This document shows, in pieces, positions 45,959 to 54,235 of a stretch of 64,000 nucleotides of DNA (the stretch's first letter is position 1; each line of letters opens with the position of its first letter). A program made the translations under genes and the position numbers. The notes beneath the pieces are model-generated. The model ran no database searches. It worked only from the letters and a program-made list of their open reading frames with translations, and had not been told where the DNA came from. Origin of the DNA: Aestuariicoccus sp032586235 (GTDB lineage: Bacteria > Pseudomonadota > Alphaproteobacteria > Rhodobacterales > Rhodobacteraceae); the NCBI RefSeq assembly GCF_032586235.1, contig NZ_JAWHTD010000002.1, positions 62,001 through 126,000 on the forward strand, written 5' to 3'.

Positions 45959-47296
45959 ATGAAGAAATTCGTGATGGCCGCCATCGGCGGCACGCTGGCC
46001 GGGGTGATCGCGACCACGCAATTCGTCGGACCGCTGCTGGCGCAGGAAAGCGCCCGGCCCACAAGCGTCTACGAACAGCTGGATCTCTTCGGCGATATTT
46101 TCGAACGCATCCGCGCGCAATACGTTGAAGAGGTGGACGAAAGCGAACTGATCGAGGCGGCGATCAACGGGATGCTGACCTCGCTCGACCCGCATTCGAG
46201 CTATCTGTCGCCCGACGATGCCGCCCAGATGCGGGTGCAGACACGCGGCGAATTCGGCGGCCTCGGGATCGAGGTGACGCAGGAAGACGGATTTGTGAAG
46301 GTGGTCTCGCCCATCGACGGCACGCCGGCGATGGAGGCGGGCATCGAGGCGGGCGATTTTATTACCCACGTTGATGGCGAATCGGTGCTGGGCCTGACGC
46401 TGGACGAGGCGGTCGACCTTATGCGCGGACCCGTCGGGTCCGAGATCATCATCACCGTGGTGCGCGAAGGCGAGGACGAGCCCTTCGACGTGTCGATCAT
46501 CCGCGACACGATCAAGCTGCAGGCGGTGCGCACCCGTATCCAGGGCGATACGGTCGTGCTGCGGGTGACCACGTTCAACGACCAGACGACGCCGGGCCTG
46601 ATCGAAGGGCTGCAAAAAGAGGTCGAGGCGCTGGGCGGGATGGAGAACGTCAACGGCTTCGTTCTGGATCTGCGGAACAACCCGGGCGGGCTGCTGACCC
46701 AGGCGATCCGCGTCAGCGACGCCTTCCTGAATGCCGGAGAAATTGTGTCGACCCGCGGCCGCGATCCGGCGGATGGCGAACGCTTCAACGCGACCGAAGG
46801 CGATCTGGCCGAGGGCAAGCCCATCGTGGTGCTGATCAACGGCGGCTCCGCCTCGGCGTCGGAAATCGTCGCGGGGGCGCTGCAGGATCACCGCCGCGCT
46901 ATCGTCGTGGGCACCAAGAGCTTTGGCAAAGGCTCGGTCCAGACGGTCATGCCGCTGCGGGGCGATGGCGCCATGCGGCTGACCACGGCGCGCTATTACA
47001 CGCCGTCGGGGCGGTCAATCCAGGCGCTGGGCGTGAGCCCAGACATCGTCGTGGAACAGCCGCGCCGCCAGCCTGAGGAGGGCGAGGAAGAAGAGAGCAA
47101 CGTCTTCAGCCGCTCCGAGGCGGACCTGCGCGGATCGCTCGACAACGATTCGCTGACCGAGGACGAGATCCGCCAGATCGAAGAGGACCGCGCCAAGGCC
47201 GAAGCGGCGGCTGCCCTTCGTGAAGAGGATTACCAGCTGGCCTACGCCATCGACATCCTCAAAGGCCTCAGCGCGCTTGGTCCCAACGCAGACTGA
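45959..47296 (+). CDS. ctpA: S41-family C-terminal processing peptidase
   Basis: A 445-residue periplasmic serine protease. N-terminal signal/anchor (MAAIGGTLAGVIATTQFVGP), a PDZ domain (about 85-165: GGLGIEVTQEDGFVKVVSPI, GDFITHVDGESV) and the S41 protease with VNGFVLDLRNNPGG, the catalytic serine in NGGSASASEIVAGAL near residue 297 and the lysine in GTKSFGKGSVQ. C-terminal 60 residues are charged and helical. It trims or degrades envelope proteins, including peptidoglycan hydrolases, in related bacteria; the neighbouring EnvC-like activator fits such a role. A strong hairpin follows the stop. Confidence 0.93.
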   Translation: MKKFVMAAIGGTLAGVIATTQFVGPLLAQESARPTSVYEQLDLFGDIFERIRAQYVEEVDESELIEAAINGMLTSLDPHSSYLSPDDAAQMRVQTRGEFGGLGIEVTQEDGFVKVVSPIDGTPAMEAGIEAGDFITHVDGESVLGLTLDEAVDLMRGPVGSEIIITVVREGEDEPFDVSIIRDTIKLQAVRTRIQGDTVVLRVTTFNDQTTPGLIEGLQKEVEALGGMENVNGFVLDLRNNPGGLLTQAIRVSDAFLNAGEIVSTRGRDPADGERFNATEGDLAEGKPIVVLINGGSASASEIVAGALQDHRRAIVVGTKSFGKGSVQTVMPLRGDGAMRLTTARYYTPSGRSIQALGVSPDIVVEQPRRQPEEGEEEESNVFSRSEADLRGSLDNDSLTEDEIRQIEEDRAKAEAAAALREEDYQLAYAIDILKGLSALGPNAD

Positions 47297-47304
47297 CCGT
47301 GCAA

Positions 47305-47335
47305 CGGACCGGAAAACGTCACGTTTTCCGGTCCG
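47305..47335 (+). terminator. Strong hairpin after ctpA
   Basis: CGGACCGGAAAACGT (47305-47319) and its exact inverted copy ACGTTTTCCGGTCCG (47321-47335) form a near-perfect palindrome, followed by AAATTTTTCTT. This is a convincing intrinsic terminator for the gpmI-envC-ctpA transcript, although the T run starts 4 bases late. It overlaps by 3 bases the next hairpin. Confidence 0.75.
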
Positions 47336-47356
47336 AAATTTTTCTTAAAATTTCGG
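47333..47356 (+). promoter_or_regulatory. Second hairpin overlapping the first, in front of rppH
   Basis: CCGAAATTTT-TCTT-AAAATTTCGG is a perfect 10-bp stem with a 4-nt loop. It shares CCG with the upstream terminator stem, so the two cannot form fully at once, and it ends 6 bp before the GTG start of rppH where a ribosome site should be. It could act as an alternative structure limiting rppH translation or transcript readthrough. Confidence 0.5.
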
Positions 47357-47362
47357 TGCCCT

Positions 47363-47845
47363 GTGACCCCTGAAGAGATCGAGAAACTTCCGTATCGTCC
47401 CTGTGTCGGCGTGATGCTCGTCAACGGCGACGGTCACGTCTTCGTTGGCCAGCGGATCGACAGCCAGGTCGAGGCCTGGCAGATGCCGCAGGGGGGAATC
47501 GATCCCGGGGAATCCCCGCGCGAGGCGGCCTTGCGCGAGTTGGGCGAGGAAACCGGCGTCTCGCCCGATCTTGTCCGGATCGAAGCGGAAACCGAGGGCT
47601 GGGTGCCCTACGATCTGCCGCACGATCTGGTGCCCCAGCTCTGGAAAGGCCGGTTTCGCGGGCAAGAACAAAAATGGGTTCTGATGCGGTTCCTCGGGCA
47701 AGACGCGCATGTCGACATCGCCACCGCGCATCCGGAGTTTTCCAAGTGGCGCTGGCTGCATCCCGACGATCTGGTCGACAACATCATCCCCTTCAAACGT
47801 CACGTCTATGAGGCCGTTCTGGCAGAGTTCCGCGCCCGATTGTAG
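47363..47845 (+). CDS. rppH: RNA pyrophosphohydrolase (Nudix)
   Basis: A 160-residue Nudix hydrolase that removes pyrophosphate from the 5' end of transcripts and so primes them for decay. The start is GTG at 47363 (MTPEEIEKLPYRPCVGVMLV); the Nudix box is GGIDPGESPREAALRELGEETGV, here visible as GGIDPGESPREAALREL then GEETGV at about residues 38-60. QMPQGG before the box and KWVLMRFLG after it are typical of RppH. No good ribosome site precedes the GTG; a stable hairpin does. It is convergent with rnr, another RNA-decay gene. Confidence 0.93.
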   Translation: MTPEEIEKLPYRPCVGVMLVNGDGHVFVGQRIDSQVEAWQMPQGGIDPGESPREAALRELGEETGVSPDLVRIEAETEGWVPYDLPHDLVPQLWKGRFRGQEQKWVLMRFLGQDAHVDIATAHPEFSKWRWLHPDDLVDNIIPFKRHVYEAVLAEFRARL

Positions 47846-47896
47846 GGGCGACGCCGGAACGCCGGCCTGGCTGCGCCAAACCTGTGCGGCGCAATC

Positions 47897-50185
47897 CTAG
47901 GGTTTCGACCGACGCTGCCGCGTGACCTTGCGCTTGACCTTCGCCTCTTTCTTGCGCGCCTTGGCGACCTTTCGGCGCGGGCCGCCCTTGCCGTGCCCGC
48001 GCCCTGGCCCGCGTGACGGGCGACCGCGGCCTTTTGGCATTTCGGCCTCGTCCAATTCCAGCAGCTCGAAGGCGATGCCGCCGGTCAACGGCGCGGCCTC
48101 GGTCAGCTTGACCCGGGCGCGTTGGCCCAGAGCGATGATCCGGCCGGTATCGGCGCCCATCAGCGTGCCCGCATCGCGGTCGAAATGGAAATATTCGTTG
48201 CCCAGTGACCGGATCGGCACGAGCCCGTCGGCGCCGGTCTCATCGAGTTTCACGAAGACGCCGAATTTGGCGATTCCACTGATGCGCCCGGTGAATTCCG
48301 CGCCGACCCGATCCGACAGATAGGCGGCGAGATAGCGGTCGGTTGTGTCGCGCTCGGCCATCATCGAGCGGCGCTCGGTGTCGCTGATGTGCTGCGCGGT
48401 CTGGTCCAGCCGCTCGATCCCCTCGGGTGACAGGCCGTCGTCGCCCCAGCCGTGCGCCGTGATCAGCGCCCGGTGCACGACGAGGTCCGAATAACGCCGG
48501 ATCGGCGAGGTGAAATGCGCGTAGTTCTGCAGCGCCAGGCCGAAGTGGCCAAAGTTCTTGGGGCTGTAATAGGCCTGCGTCATCGACCGCAGCGTGGCAA
48601 GGTTGATCAGCTCAGACTCTTCCCGTCCCGCCGCGTCGTGCAAGAGCTTGTTCAGATGCCCGGTCTTCAGCACCTGCCCCTTGGCCAGCGTCAGCCCGGC
48701 GGCCTCGGCCGTATCGCGCAGCGACTCGAGCTTGTCGGGCGGCGGTTCTTCGTGCACGCGAAAAAGCAGCGGCGTCTTCTTGGCGACAAGGGTCTCGGCC
48801 GCGGCGACATTGGCGAGGATCATGAATTCCTCGATCAGACGGTGCGCATCCAGCCGGTCGGCGAAGTTGACCGAGGTCACGTTGCCGTCGTCGTCCAGAA
48901 CGATCTTGCGCTCGGGCAGGTCCAGATCGAGCGGCTGCCGCCGCGCGCGGGCAGCCTTGAGCGCGCCGTAGGCGGCGTAGAGCGGCTTGATCACCGGCTC
49001 CAGCAGCGGTCCGGTCTTGTCGTTGGGCTGGCCGTCCATCGCGGCCTGCACCTCCTGGTAGTTCAGCGACGCAGGCGAGCGCATCAGCCCGCGCACGAAT
49101 TTGTGCCGCAGCTTGTTGCCCTCGGCGTCGATCACCATGCGCACGGCGATGCAGGCGCGCGGGACGCCTTCGTGCAGCGAACAGAGGTCGCCCGACAGCC
49201 GGTCGGGCAGCATCGGCACGACACGGTCGGGGAAATAGCTGGAATTGCCGCGTTTGCGCGCCTCGGTATCCAGCCGCGAGCCGGCGCGAACGTAATGCGC
49301 GACATCGGCGATGGCGACCCAGATCACATGCCCGCCCGTGTTCTTGGGGTCATCGTCGGGCTGGGCGAAGCACGCGTCGTCGTGGTCGCGCGCATCCCAG
49401 GGGTCGATGGTGATAAGCGGCATGTCGCGCAGGTCGTCGCGGCCCGAAAGGCCGGCAGGCTTCATCGCGTCGGCCTCGGCCAGAACTTCGGGCGGGAAAT
49501 CGTCGGGGATGCCGTGCTGGTGGATGGCGATCAGCGACACCGCGCGGGGTTCCGAGGGGTCGCCAAGGCGCAAGGTGACGCGGGCGCGGGGCAGGCCCAT
49601 GCGGGCCTTGGGACCGGCCTGCTCGCCCTCGACCAACTCGCCGTCCTTCGCGCCGCCGGTGGCGTCGACGGCGACGCTCCATTCCTTGTCGGCCCCTTTG
49701 TCGATGGGCAGGATCCGGCCCCCTTCGGCGCCTTTGCGGAAGATGCCGACGATCCGGCGCGGCGCGGCGCCGATGCGGCGGATCAGGCGGGCTTCGTAAT
49801 TGTGGTCTTCCTCGTGCACGACGGTCAGCCGGGCGAGGATGCGGTCGCCTTCGCCAAGGGCCGGATCCGAGGCGCGGGGGATCAACAGAACGGTCGGTTC
49901 CACCCCTTCGCCGTGCCATTCCAGAGGCTGCGCGAACAGATCGCCATGGGCATCGGGCGCCTTGACCTGCAACACGCTGACCGGCGGCAGGCGGTCGGGG
50001 TCGCGGTAGGTCTTCTTGCGCTTTTCCAGATGGCCCTCGTGTTCGAGCTCCTTGAGCAGGCGCTTGAGGTCGATCCGGGCCGCGCCCTTGATGCCGAACG
50101 CCTTGGCGATGTCGCGCTTGGCGGTCATAGTCGGGTTGGCGGCGATCCAGTCGAGGATGTCGGTTTTGGTGGGCAGAGTGCTCAT
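47897..50185 (-). CDS. rnr: Ribonuclease R
   Basis: A 762-residue 3'-5' exoribonuclease of the RNB family that degrades structured RNA. N-terminal helix-turn-helix-like region (TMTAKRDIAKAFGIKGAAR), cold-shock domains, the catalytic RNB domain with the acidic motif MPLITIDPWDARDHDDACFA (about 255-275) and YFPDRVVPMLPDRLSGDLCS, an S1 domain (about 630-710) and a lysine/arginine-rich tail (KVAKARKKEAKVKRKVTRQR). All parts are present and the length is in range. It is convergent with rppH and probably monocistronic; the palindromic repeat at 50223-50284 lies just upstream of its start. Confidence 0.95.
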   Translation of the reverse strand: MSTLPTKTDILDWIAANPTMTAKRDIAKAFGIKGAARIDLKRLLKELEHEGHLEKRKKTYRDPDRLPPVSVLQVKAPDAHGDLFAQPLEWHGEGVEPTVLLIPRASDPALGEGDRILARLTVVHEEDHNYEARLIRRIGAAPRRIVGIFRKGAEGGRILPIDKGADKEWSVAVDATGGAKDGELVEGEQAGPKARMGLPRARVTLRLGDPSEPRAVSLIAIHQHGIPDDFPPEVLAEADAMKPAGLSGRDDLRDMPLITIDPWDARDHDDACFAQPDDDPKNTGGHVIWVAIADVAHYVRAGSRLDTEARKRGNSSYFPDRVVPMLPDRLSGDLCSLHEGVPRACIAVRMVIDAEGNKLRHKFVRGLMRSPASLNYQEVQAAMDGQPNDKTGPLLEPVIKPLYAAYGALKAARARRQPLDLDLPERKIVLDDDGNVTSVNFADRLDAHRLIEEFMILANVAAAETLVAKKTPLLFRVHEEPPPDKLESLRDTAEAAGLTLAKGQVLKTGHLNKLLHDAAGREESELINLATLRSMTQAYYSPKNFGHFGLALQNYAHFTSPIRRYSDLVVHRALITAHGWGDDGLSPEGIERLDQTAQHISDTERRSMMAERDTTDRYLAAYLSDRVGAEFTGRISGIAKFGVFVKLDETGADGLVPIRSLGNEYFHFDRDAGTLMGADTGRIIALGQRARVKLTEAAPLTGGIAFELLELDEAEMPKGRGRPSRGPGRGHGKGGPRRKVAKARKKEAKVKRKVTRQRRSKP

Positions 50186-50222
50186 GCGCCCGGCGTATCA
50201 CGCACTGCTCAGGCCGTCATCA

Positions 50223-50284
50223 GCGAAGACGCCCAATCGGGCGGATGAGCGGCCGCTCGTCAAGCCCTTGCGGCCTTTCCTCGC
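50223..50284 (-). repeat. Palindromic element of about 60 bp, copy at the glycosyltransferase 3' end
   Basis: Runs from GCGAAGACGCCCAATCGGGC (plus strand) to CTTTCCTCGC. Contains CGCCC-AATC-GGGCG and GAGCGGCCGCTC palindromes, and its ends GCGAAGA / TCCTCGC are imperfect inverted copies. It is closely similar to the element inside the gene at 60374-60895. The copy extends 25 bp into the 3' end of the glycosyltransferase gene and supplies its last residues and stop. Confidence 0.65.
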
Positions 50285-50853
50285 GTCAGGTCGGCCAGCG
50301 TGTCGACGTCGTCGAGCCTGTCTGTCAGCGCGACGGGCAGACCGCCAAGGCTGGCGATGCTGTCTGCCAGAGCGTGTTCGCTGGACCAGCGCACCTTGTC
50401 GAAAAGCGTGACCGGCGGCGGCGACACGCGTTTCAGCCCCGTCAGCCAATACCCGCCGTCCGGGGCAGGCCCGAAGACCGCGTCGTGATCGCCAAGCGCC
50501 CGAAAGGCGCGACGCACATGCGCGCGCGTGACCCCGGGGATGTCACCGCCGATGATGCAGACCGGGCCGCGCGGCAACGTCCGCATCAGCCGTGCCATCC
50601 GGTCGCCCAGGTCGCCGCGCCCTTGCGCCACGCGGGGCAGGTGCGCGGGCCAGACGCGGCTCTGCAGGCCTTCCCGATCCGGCGCGACCGCCAGCACCAG
50701 GTCCCAGCGCGGATCCTCTAACCGCCGCAACAATTGCCGCGTCTGGTGTCGGAACCACCACGCCGCCGAGGTCATGCCGATGTCGCGGCCAAGCCGGGTT
50801 TTCACCCGGCCGGGGCGCGGCTCCTTCAGCATGACGACCAACTGCCTACGCAA
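50260..50853 (-). CDS. TIGR04282-type glycosyltransferase (arsenosugar-biosynthesis-like family)
   Basis: A 197-residue GT-A-fold protein of the family named for arsenosugar biosynthesis genes. It begins RRQLVVMLKEPRPGRVKTRL, the family signature, and continues with WDLVLAVAPDREGLQ, PVCIIGGDIPGVTRAHVRRA (metal-site region) and DAVFGPAPDGGYWLTGLKR. Whether it acts in arsenosugar synthesis is not shown; no arsenic genes are near. Its start lies 8 bp inside the 3' end of dapE, so it is coupled to that gene. The final residues RGKAARA come from a palindromic repeat element. Confidence 0.82.
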   Translation of the reverse strand: MRRQLVVMLKEPRPGRVKTRLGRDIGMTSAAWWFRHQTRQLLRRLEDPRWDLVLAVAPDREGLQSRVWPAHLPRVAQGRGDLGDRMARLMRTLPRGPVCIIGGDIPGVTRAHVRRAFRALGDHDAVFGPAPDGGYWLTGLKRVSPPPVTLFDKVRWSSEHALADSIASLGGLPVALTDRLDDVDTLADLTRGKAARA

Positions 50854-51994
50854 AGTAATCGCTTAGAATGCGGGTGTAGATCGCCTTGAGCTGGTGGATC
50901 TGCGCCACCTCGACCCGTTCGTCCACCGCGTGCATCGTCTTGCCGACCAACCCGAATTCCACCACCGGGCAGTGGTTCCGGACGAACCGCGCATCCGAGG
51001 TGCCCCCCGTGGTCGACAATTCCGGCGTCACGCCGGTTTCCGCCGCGACGGATCGCGACACCAGATCGGACAGCGGGCCCGGCGGGGTCAGAAACGCCTC
51101 GCCCGAGATCTTGACCGTCACCTCGGTCGTCGTGCCAAAGGCGGTGTCGGCCCTCTCGGCCTCTTCGCGCAGCCATTCCGTCAGCGAGGCGCCGCTGTGC
51201 AGGTCGTTGAAGCGGATGTTCAGCCCCGCGCTGGCCTCGGCGGGGATGACGTTGGTTGCCGGGTTGCCGGTGTCGATCGTGGTCAGCGCCAGCGTCGAGG
51301 CGTCGAAATGATCGGTGCCGATGTCGAGCTCGTTGCTGGCCAGCCGGTCCAGCATGTGCACCAGCGCGGTCAGCGGGTTGATCGCGCGATGCGGATAGGC
51401 GGAATGGCCTTGCTTGCCCGTGACCCGCACCCGCGCATTCATCGATCCGCGCCGGCCGATCTTGATCATGTCGCCCATCCGCTCGGGGCAGGTCGGCTCG
51501 CCCACCAGGCAGACGCTCATCGCCTCGCCGTTCTGCTCCATCCAGTCCAACAAAGCCACGGTGCCATCCGTCGCGTCGCCCTCTTCGTCGCCGGTGATCG
51601 CCAGGATCACGGCGCCGTCCGGCGGCGTGTCGCGGACAAAGTCCACCGCCGCGGCGACAAAGGCCGCGACGCCGGATTTCATGTCGGTCGATCCGCGCCC
51701 GTAGAGATAGCCGTCCTTCACCTCGGCGCCGAAGGGATCGACGCTCCAGTCCGCCGCGCGGCCTATGGGCACCACGTCGGTATGGCCGTTAAAGCCGAAG
51801 CTGCGCGAATGACCCTTGTCACCCCAGCGCGCAAAGAGGTTGGCGACGCCGCCCCGGTCGACCCGGGTGCAGGTGAACCCGGCAGTCTCGAGCAGGTCTT
51901 GCAGCAGGATCAGCGCGCCGCCCTCCTCGGGCGTGACAGAGGCGCAGCGCACCAGTTTCGCGGTCAGGTCGGCGGGGTCTGTGGCAGCAGTCAT
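50846..51994 (-). CDS. dapE: Succinyl-diaminopimelate desuccinylase
   Basis: A 382-residue dinuclear zinc hydrolase of the M20 family that releases LL-diaminopimelate and succinate in the succinylase branch of lysine/peptidoglycan synthesis. Metal ligands are visible in FGFNGHTDVVP, GRGSTDMKSGVAAFV, ITGDEEGDATDGT and VGEPTCPE, and near the end FVRNHCPVVEFGLVGKTMHA. The dimerisation domain lies around residues 180-295. Complete. It shares the pathway with dapD at 54232 and asd at 59344. It overlaps the following glycosyltransferase gene by 8 bp. Confidence 0.95.
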   Translation of the reverse strand: MTAATDPADLTAKLVRCASVTPEEGGALILLQDLLETAGFTCTRVDRGGVANLFARWGDKGHSRSFGFNGHTDVVPIGRAADWSVDPFGAEVKDGYLYGRGSTDMKSGVAAFVAAAVDFVRDTPPDGAVILAITGDEEGDATDGTVALLDWMEQNGEAMSVCLVGEPTCPERMGDMIKIGRRGSMNARVRVTGKQGHSAYPHRAINPLTALVHMLDRLASNELDIGTDHFDASTLALTTIDTGNPATNVIPAEASAGLNIRFNDLHSGASLTEWLREEAERADTAFGTTTEVTVKISGEAFLTPPGPLSDLVSRSVAAETGVTPELSTTGGTSDARFVRNHCPVVEFGLVGKTMHAVDERVEVAQIHQLKAIYTRILSDYFA

Positions 51995-52234
51995 GGCGGC
52001 TCTCGTTTTGCGTGGTCATGGTCGGGGTACCGCGCGCCAGGCGGCTTGGCAAATGTGGCATATTTACCGCAATTCGGTCGCGCGCGACCGGCCACTCCGT
52101 ACTTTTCTTTAACCGCTCAACGACCCCCGCGCTATGTCTCTGAAAAACAAGGGTCCGGCGGCAGGGCGTCGGCGCTTCTGCGCCTCCCGCCGCATTCGCC
52201 AAAGAGCGAAGCCCGGACCGAGCAGAGGCAGTGA

Positions 52235-52309
52235 ATGGCAGTCGGGATCAAGACAGGTGCGCCGACAAGCGCGGTGGCAGCGGCCATCGGCAGGGCGGGC
52301 GTGGCATGA
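52235..52309 (+). CDS. Possible 24-residue leader ORF coupled to the Hint-domain gene
   Basis: MAVGIKTGAPTSAVAAAIGR followed by AGVA and a TGA that overlaps the ATG of the next gene (ATGA at 52306-52309). An AGAGG stands about 9 bp before its ATG, a better ribosome site than any in front of the next gene. It may serve only to carry ribosomes into the Hint gene. The peptide is alanine-rich and uncharged apart from one lysine and one arginine. Existence as a translated peptide is inference. Confidence 0.35.
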   Translation: MAVGIKTGAPTSAVAAAIGRAGVA

Positions 52310-53379
52310 GCTGGATCGCGATCTCTGGACCCGAGCAGAGCTGGGTCTGCCCCAAGACCTTCGACAGCCCCGACACCCGCCGCGACCGTTTTCTGACCCG
52401 CGGGTCGATCCTGCTGGAAACCCGGCTGTCGCCCGAGGGCCGGCCGCAGACGCTCTTGTCCTACGACCGCCGCCATCCCTGGCCGGCCAGCCTGTCGTTG
52501 CAGGCCATTCCGGGCGGCAGCATCGTGCTTGTGATGAGCCAGGGCGAGGACGTTTTTCACACGCTGCTGGATTATCCGACCGATGCGCGCACCGACGTGA
52601 TGCGGCTGACCTTCAGCTGGGACACCCGCGCGCGCTGGGGCCGCCTGACGCTGGAACGGCCCGAAAGCGACGCGCAAACTGTGCGGGACACGCCGCCTCC
52701 GCCGCCTCTGATGCTCGAGGATATCTACACCCTGACCCAGCGCCCGCAGCTGCGGCAGGTGGATGACGACGTGCTCTATTTCGCCGTCTCGACACGGATC
52801 GAGCCAGTGGGGCCGATGCCGTCGCTGACCGCCTCGGTCCCCATTGCCACGCCGCAGGGCTTTCGCGCGCTCGACCGGCTAAAGACCGGCGACACGGTGA
52901 TCACCCGCGACAACGGCGTTGTGCCGGTGCTTCATACGGTGCACCGGGTGGTTCCCGCGCTGGGCGCGTTCCGGCCGGTGCGGCTGCGCGCGCCCTATTT
53001 CGGGCTGCGCCGCGACATCGTCGTGGCCCCGCACCAGCGGCTGGTGATCGGCGGGTCCGAGGTCGAATACATCTTCGGCCGCGAGGCGGTGCTTGTCCCG
53101 GCGGTAAGCCTGGTGAACGGGCTGGCGGCGATGCACGAGGACGGCCACCTGACAGTGCGCTACAGCCAGGTGCTCTTGCCCGGGCACGAGGCGCTGATGA
53201 CCGCCGACGCCGGGATCGAGAGCCTTTATGTCGGGCGGCTGCGGCGCAACAAGGACAGGCTGGAGGCGTCGCTGCTGAGGGACTGCCCGCGCAACCTTCT
53301 GCCCGAACATCACCGCGCCGGTTATCAGGTGCTGCGCCCGTTCGAGGCGATCATCCTGGCCGAGGCGCGCGCCGCCTGA
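52306..53379 (+). CDS. Hint-domain protein
   Basis: A 357-residue protein common in Rhodobacterales. The C-terminal half holds a Hint (Hedgehog/intein-type) domain: SLTASVPIATPQGFRALDRL, KTGDTVITRDNGVVPVLHTV, then IVVAPHQRLVIGGSEVEYIF and LLPGHEALMTADAGIESLY. The domain starts with S rather than C, so classical self-splicing is doubtful; a thioester-type cleavage is still conceivable. The N-terminal 190 residues form a beta-rich domain (LLSYDRRHPWPASLSLQAIP, IVLVMSQGEDVFH) of unknown role. No signal peptide is seen. The start MSWIAISGPEQSW at 52306 overlaps the stop of a short leader frame. Confidence 0.8.
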   Translation: MSWIAISGPEQSWVCPKTFDSPDTRRDRFLTRGSILLETRLSPEGRPQTLLSYDRRHPWPASLSLQAIPGGSIVLVMSQGEDVFHTLLDYPTDARTDVMRLTFSWDTRARWGRLTLERPESDAQTVRDTPPPPPLMLEDIYTLTQRPQLRQVDDDVLYFAVSTRIEPVGPMPSLTASVPIATPQGFRALDRLKTGDTVITRDNGVVPVLHTVHRVVPALGAFRPVRLRAPYFGLRRDIVVAPHQRLVIGGSEVEYIFGREAVLVPAVSLVNGLAAMHEDGHLTVRYSQVLLPGHEALMTADAGIESLYVGRLRRNKDRLEASLLRDCPRNLLPEHHRAGYQVLRPFEAIILAEARAA

Positions 53380-53385
53380 CCGCGC

Positions 53386-53727
53386 CTATGCCTTGTCGAA
53401 GAACGGCGTGACCTGCGCCACGATCACCGCGTTTTCCGCCAGCGCCCTTTCCATCAGCTCGGCCTCTTCCGCGCCGATCTCGTGCCCTTGCGCTTGGCGC
53501 TCCTCAAGGGTGCCGTAGCCGGTGACATCCAGCGGCGCCATGTCTGCTTGCTTCAGGATCGCCACGGTTTCGCGCACCGCTTCGGCCTCGTCCACGCCGC
53601 TGGCAAAGCACATCAGCGCCGCACCGGTGGCGCCGTCGGGCAGCCCATCGCCGGTCTTGCGGCCGACCTCGACCAGCAGGGTATAGACGGCCTGCGGTTT
53701 CTTCGGTTTGCGCGGGGTGTCGCCCAT
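53386..53727 (-). CDS. Conserved hypothetical protein
   Basis: A 113-residue soluble protein beginning MGDTPRKPKKPQAVYTLLVE. The middle segment LPDGATGAALMCFASGVDEA and AVRETVAILKQADMAPLDVT suggest an alpha/beta fold of ferredoxin-like type; the end ALAENAVIVAQVTPFFDK is a strand-rich tail. Similar proteins exist in roseobacters, without known function. It is convergent with the Hint gene, 6 bp apart, and 115 bp from the divergent rhodanese gene. Confidence 0.7.
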   Translation of the reverse strand: MGDTPRKPKKPQAVYTLLVEVGRKTGDGLPDGATGAALMCFASGVDEAEAVRETVAILKQADMAPLDVTGYGTLEERQAQGHEIGAEEAELMERALAENAVIVAQVTPFFDKA

Positions 53728-53842
53728 GGGGTGGCCTTCCGATCTGTGTCCGGCGCTCTCCTGCCACGATTGCGCGCGCGCGTCGAGGGCTTGCCCCCGC
53801 CGCCGGCCCCGTCATACTGCGCCGCGAATGGGAGGACCCAAG

Positions 53843-54235
53843 ATGAAATCCGTCAAAGACATGGTGGCAGCCGCCAATGCAATGGTCGATCACGCCCCGG
53901 CGGCCGAGATGCTGGCGCTGCACGGTCAGCCCGGCGTGACCTTCGTCGATCTGCGCGACCCGCGCGAGCTCGACCGCGAGGGCATGATCCCCGGGGCGTT
54001 CCATTGCCCTCGGGGCATGCTGGAATTCTGGATCGACCCCGCAAGCCCCTATGCCAAACCGCAGTTCCAAGAGGACGTGCGGTTTGTCTTCTACTGCGCG
54101 TCCGGCTGGCGGTCGGCGCTGTCGGCGCGCGTCGCGCAAAAGATGGGGCTGACCAATGTCAGCCACATCGACGACGGCTTTTCGGGGTGGAAGGCCGCCG
54201 GCGGCCCCGTCGGGGCCAAACCGGCGAAACGTTAG
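53843..54235 (+). CDS. Rhodanese-like protein
   Basis: A 130-residue single-domain rhodanese. Motifs are VTFVDLRDPRELDREGMIPG AFH in two steps (strand, then the substrate helix) and the active-site loop FVFYCASGWRSALSA with the catalytic cysteine, followed by SHIDDGFSGWKAAGGPV. It likely transfers sulphane sulphur or acts as a sulphur carrier; the natural acceptor is unknown. The start at 53843 has GGGAGGA 9 bp upstream. It is convergent with dapD; the stop codons overlap within TTAG. Confidence 0.88.
   Translation: MKSVKDMVAAANAMVDHAPAAEMLALHGQPGVTFVDLRDPRELDREGMIPGAFHCPRGMLEFWIDPASPYAKPQFQEDVRFVFYCASGWRSALSARVAQKMGLTNVSHIDDGFSGWKAAGGPVGAKPAKR

Noticed and set aside
48452..50248. Long plus-strand frame opposite rnr
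   Set aside because: Shadow of the ribonuclease R gene; no domain content.
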